Shown here: positions 61,039 to 64,000 of the stretch, piece after piece
Position numbering within the stretch: position 1 is the first letter of the stretch
Layout: every line of letters starts with the position of its first letter
NCBI GenBank assembly: GCA_018066285.1
Contig: JAGHRS010000002.1
Span: 62,001 to 126,000, forward strand
Length of the DNA stretch: 64,000 bases
Direction: 5' to 3'
DNA from: Candidatus Treponema caballi
Lineage (GTDB): Bacteria > Spirochaetota > Spirochaetia > Treponematales > Treponemataceae
The notes under the pieces: model-generated
Told to the model about the DNA's origin: nothing
The model's database searches: none
The model's input: the letters and a program-made list of their open reading frames with translations, nothing else
Made by a program: the position numbers and the translations under genes

Positions 61039-62679
61039 ATGAAAAGAGCAACTGCCAGGTTTATTTTCGCTTGTTCTTTCTTTTTCAGTTTCTGCTGTTT
61101 TTCTGTGTCTGCATCTCAGCGAGACATTATTTCAAATCCAGATGACGTATATGCATCTGTATTGTTCGGCTCAGAAGTTTGCATCAATCTGAATGATTGC
61201 ACCATAACATACGGTGGTAATGCTTCTGCCGGAACAGTGTCACTTACCCGTGATTCGGATAATCTGCTTTTTGAGTCTGCTGTTGCGGATGAACTTAAAA
61301 TTACGCTGACAGGTTCGCTCAATGGAACTTTTACAGTAAATACAACAAAAGGCGGATATGCAATCGTCCTTGATAATGCATATATCACCGCGCAGGACGG
61401 ACCAGCCCTGAATCTTCTGTCAAAAAACAGAGCGTTTGTTGTCTGTGAAACTGGTACTGAAAATGTCTTGACCGACAGTGTGGTGCGGACGGCAAATACG
61501 AAAAAAGGTGCTCTTTATGCAAAAGGTGCTCTTGTTCTGTCTTCACCTGCTGGCAAGATTCCCGGAAAACTTACGGTCAATGCAGGATATAAACACGGAA
61601 TTTACAGTGATGACTACATACGTGTAACGGGCGGTGATTTCACGGTACATAATTCTGGCAGGGACTGTATAAGAAGTGTTAATGGGTTCATCATGGATTC
61701 TGGAATCATCGTTATGAATGGAACGGGTTCAAACATAGATGAAGAAAGCAAGGGAATCAAGGTTGATGGTGAGGAAAATGAAAAACATCCGGGAGAAGGA
61801 TTCATCATCATAAATGGAGGATGCATCACGTCAACAACTGTCAGCAAGGGTATCTCTGCCGGCTGGAAGATTGCTGAAGATGCAGAAACGGAAACTACGG
61901 ATGATGATCCCAATCCTTATCTGACGATAAATGGCGGTTCACTGAATATCACGACAACAGGAAAACCATATGAATATACGACTTCAGACGGAACGACGGT
62001 AAATAACAGTCCTGAAGGCATTGAAGCAAAGAATGATCTGACCATAAACGGTGGAATAATTATGATAAGGACTGCTGACGACTGCATCAATGCAGGAAAG
62101 GCGGTCATCATAAACGGAGGTGTCATAGACGTCATCAGTACAGAAAATGATGCAATTGATGCCAATGGTACGCTTACATTCAATGGTGGAAGTATTACTG
62201 CAACGGGAGGAAGAGACCCTGAGTGTGCTTTTGACTGTGATTTCAATACATTCCTTATAAATGGCGGAACCGTTGTAGGAACTGGTGGTTCCAATTATAC
62301 GTCACCTGCTTCATCATCAAAACAGCATGTCATTATCTGGAACGTCACTGCATCCAAAGGTGATGTCATTACGGTTGAAGACAGTACAGGTTTGTGTATC
62401 CTGAAGCATACATGCAAGGCTGACAGTTCAACGATGGTGCTGTCATCTCCCTTATTTACTTCGGGTTCTTCCTATACTGTGAAGTGTGGGACAGAAGAGA
62501 CTGCGGTCACGATCTCATCTGCTGTGACTGTACTGGGAAACGCACGGGGAATGTTCGGAGGACCTCAAATGAATGGTGATATTGGCCGTCCACCGGAACC
62601 GCCTGAAGGATTTGATCCGTCCCGCATGGGAGATATGCCCCCAGATGGTTTTGGTGGCGGGAAAGGGATGAGGCGCTGA
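61039..62679 (+). CDS. Cthe_2159/DUF4353-type polysaccharide-binding beta-helix protein
   Basis: The 546-residue product has a signal peptide (FIFACSFFFSFCCFSVSAS) and a right-handed beta-helix made of repeats with LTINGG, IINGG and FNGGSITATGG turns (about 170-420). A Gly/Pro-rich tail follows (MFGGPQMNGDIGRPPEPPEG on). The Clostridium thermocellum relative binds acidic plant polysaccharides. No lipobox or anchor is seen, so it is secreted or periplasmic. GGAGG precedes the ATG. It fits life on plant fibre, but binding here is untested. Confidence 0.88.
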   Translation: MKRATARFIFACSFFFSFCCFSVSASQRDIISNPDDVYASVLFGSEVCINLNDCTITYGGNASAGTVSLTRDSDNLLFESAVADELKITLTGSLNGTFTVNTTKGGYAIVLDNAYITAQDGPALNLLSKNRAFVVCETGTENVLTDSVVRTANTKKGALYAKGALVLSSPAGKIPGKLTVNAGYKHGIYSDDYIRVTGGDFTVHNSGRDCIRSVNGFIMDSGIIVMNGTGSNIDEESKGIKVDGEENEKHPGEGFIIINGGCITSTTVSKGISAGWKIAEDAETETTDDDPNPYLTINGGSLNITTTGKPYEYTTSDGTTVNNSPEGIEAKNDLTINGGIIMIRTADDCINAGKAVIINGGVIDVISTENDAIDANGTLTFNGGSITATGGRDPECAFDCDFNTFLINGGTVVGTGGSNYTSPASSSKQHVIIWNVTASKGDVITVEDSTGLCILKHTCKADSSTMVLSSPLFTSGSSYTVKCGTEETAVTISSAVTVLGNARGMFGGPQMNGDIGRPPEPPEGFDPSRMGDMPPDGFGGGKGMRR

Positions 62680-62704
62680 CGTTTCCGCTTACTTTACGGA
62701 AACG
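62680..62704. terminator. Hairpin spanning the convergent stops
   Basis: CGTTTCCG (62680-62687), 9 nt, CGGAAACG (62697-62704): a perfect 8-bp stem starting just after one stop and reaching into the last codons of the copper ATPase. There is no T run on either side. Confidence 0.4.
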
Positions 62705-62898
62705 ACCGTGTATCCGGCGTCGGTGACTGCCTTTGAAAGCATCTCGTCGGAGACTGCTGCGTCCGCCTTTACGAACGCGGTATTCTTTGCAAGGTCGACC
62801 TTTGCCTCAACGCCTTCGAGTGTGTTCAGGGCGGCTTCAACGCGGCCTGAGCAGTGGGTGCACATCATGCCGTCAATAACGATTTCTACATCTCTCAT
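62689..62898 (-). CDS. Possible internal start giving a free CopZ-like chaperone
   Basis: Within the copper ATPase frame an ATG at 62898 is preceded by AAGGAG (62905-62910) with 6-nt spacing, the best ribosome site in the gene that can be seen. It would yield 69 residues (MRDVEIVIDGMMCTHCSGRV on), exactly one heavy-metal-associated domain of CopZ size, in the same frame as the ATPase. Confidence 0.45.
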   Translation of the reverse strand: MRDVEIVIDGMMCTHCSGRVEAALNTLEGVEAKVDLAKNTAFVKADAAVSDEMLSKAVTDAGYTVVSVK

Positions 62899-64000
62899 AT
62901 CATTCTCCTTGTGAGCGGTCTCTGTTTTCTCGGCGACCTCGTCACCGCGCAGCTTCATGCGGGTCAGGCGCAGCGCGTTTGTGACGACGCAGATGCTGCT
63001 TAATCCCATGGCGGCGGATCCTATCATCGGGTTCAGCTGCCAGCCGAGCGCTTTGTAAAAGACGCCTGCAGCGAGCGGGATACACGCTGCATTATAGCAC
63101 AGAGCCCAGAAAAGGTTCTGCTTTATGATGCGGATGACCTTGCGTCCGAGCGCGAACGCCGCCGCCGCATCTGAAAGACTGTTCTTCACCAGGATGATGT
63201 CGGCGCTCTCAATAGCGACATCCGTTCCGGCACCAATTGCGATACCGGCTTCTGCGCGGGTGAGGGCGGGCGCGTCGTTTATGCCGTCGCCGATCATGGC
63301 AACCTTTCTGCCTTTCTGCTGCAGGTTGCGCACAGCCGCCTCTTTCTGGTCAGGCTTTACGCCCGCAATGACTTCGCTTATGCCGCTTTCGGCCGCCACA
63401 CTCTGCGCGGTAACTTCATTGTCGCCCGTGAGCATGATGACTGAAAGCCCCATATCCTTCATCCGCGTAATGGCGGCGGGGCTTTCAGAACGCACGGTGT
63501 CTGCAACGGCTATGACACCAGCGAGCACGGCTTTTCCGCTTTCAGAAAGCGGAGCGCGCGTGAACAGAAGCGGCGTCTTGCCTGCTTTTTTGAGCGCATC
63601 GAGTGCAGTGCGCACCTCATCTGAGAACGTTACTCCCTGAGAGGTGATGTACGCTTCGTTTCCGGCGAACCAGCGCGCAGCTTCTGTGGATGGAGAACCG
63701 TCGCAGGTGAGAATCGCCGTGACGCCGCTTCCCGGAATGGAGATGAAGTCAGTTATGGTGAATGAAGGCGCGCTTTGTGCGCCTCTTTCGGCAAGAATCT
63801 TATCTGCGTATCCGGTGACTGCGGCGGCAAGCGGATGGCCGCTTTCATGTTCGAGCGTGCGCGCTGCTGAAAGGAACGAGTCGTTTCCACCGGTGAAAAG
63901 CACATCCGTGACGACGGGCTTTCCTTCCGTGATGGTGCCTGTCTTATCCAGGACTACTGTGTCGATGTGACTGAGCGTTTCAAGCACGGCGCCATCCTTG
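62689..64000 (-). CDS. copA: Copper-translocating P-type ATPase, C-terminal part (runs off the right edge)
   Basis: About 437 residues are visible, open at the edge (KDGAVLETL). The phosphorylation site DKTGTITEG, GDGINDAPALTRAEAGIAIG and the copper-site helices YNAACIPLAAG and NPMIGSAAMGLSS mark a PIB-1 copper exporter. Unusually the heavy-metal domain (DGMMCTHCSGRVEAAL) is at the C-terminus, after a short linker. An AAGGAG 6 nt before the Met that opens this domain could allow separate translation. The N-terminal half is outside the window. Confidence 0.93.
   Translation of the reverse strand, partial: KDGAVLETLSHIDTVVLDKTGTITEGKPVVTDVLFTGGNDSFLSAARTLEHESGHPLAAAVTGYADKILAERGAQSAPSFTITDFISIPGSGVTAILTCDGSPSTEAARWFAGNEAYITSQGVTFSDEVRTALDALKKAGKTPLLFTRAPLSESGKAVLAGVIAVADTVRSESPAAITRMKDMGLSVIMLTGDNEVTAQSVAAESGISEVIAGVKPDQKEAAVRNLQQKGRKVAMIGDGINDAPALTRAEAGIAIGAGTDVAIESADIILVKNSLSDAAAAFALGRKVIRIIKQNLFWALCYNAACIPLAAGVFYKALGWQLNPMIGSAAMGLSSICVVTNALRLTRMKLRGDEVAEKTETAHKENDMRDVEIVIDGMMCTHCSGRVEAALNTLEGVEAKVDLAKNTAFVKADAAVSDEMLSKAVTDAGYTVVSVK

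Overview
The window looks like chromosome of a Treponema-type spirochaete, probably a gut or rumen lineage. This is inferred from a pallilysin (TP0751)-like protein, many signal-peptide outer-membrane barrels ending in Phe, a compact MoxR-Bat operon, a GTP-type PEP carboxykinase and a Cthe_2159-type polysaccharide-binding protein. No rRNA, tRNA, CRISPR array or insertion sequence was seen. Base composition is mosaic: one symporter gene has a sampled line at 57% G+C, while the middle of a restriction methyltransferase falls to about 25-28%.

Layout. 1-4398: envelope proteins, miaB and a pallilysin homologue. 4534-10766: a five-gene operon with an ABC ATPase, two FtsX-type permeases, a LolA-like carrier and a barrel, here read as an envelope export system. 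10831-24222: a surface-polysaccharide locus. A CapA-like lipoprotein and two large barrels lie on +. On - is an operon running flippase, GT8, Stealth, GT2, LicD, TagD, TagB/F and an MBL-fold lipoprotein, which suggests a phosphodiester-linked glycan. 24279-33195: an accessory island with a PcfJ-like gene, an XRE regulator beside a type III restriction-modification pair, a hypoxanthine-DNA glycosylase-like protein and an AAA/DUF4143 ATPase. 33357-38397: pckG, a small unknown gene, a solute-binding lipoprotein and a PLP aminotransferase. 38526-45808: a moxR-DUF58-bat operon ending in an Smr-domain gene. 45865-51479: DnaJ-like protein, IF-1, DksA/TraR-type protein, a PHP phosphatase and a phosphorelay. 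51546-64000: EpmB-like radical SAM enzyme, an alternative sigma factor, YibQ-type deacetylase, tsaD, diguanylate cyclase, DUF3737, pyridoxamine kinase, a shortened nuclease-like gene, a symporter, a polysaccharide-binding protein and a partial copper ATPase.

Two observations stand out. First, the sigma-70-family gene at 52768 has a textbook sigma-54 promoter (TGGCAC-N5-TTGCAT) with a perfect 7+9+7 inverted repeat centred about 100 bp upstream of the expected start. That is the layout of an enhancer-binding-protein-controlled RpoN-to-sigma cascade, comparable in logic to Borrelia Rrp2-RpoN-RpoS. Second, about ten genes have no usable Shine-Dalgarno but carry a sigma-70-like promoter whose -10 box lies only 6 or 9-10 nt before the ATG, so their mRNAs should be leaderless or nearly so. 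One divergent pair shares overlapping -35 boxes.

All functional calls come from reading motifs and recalled family knowledge; no database search was run. Promoter calls are by eye.
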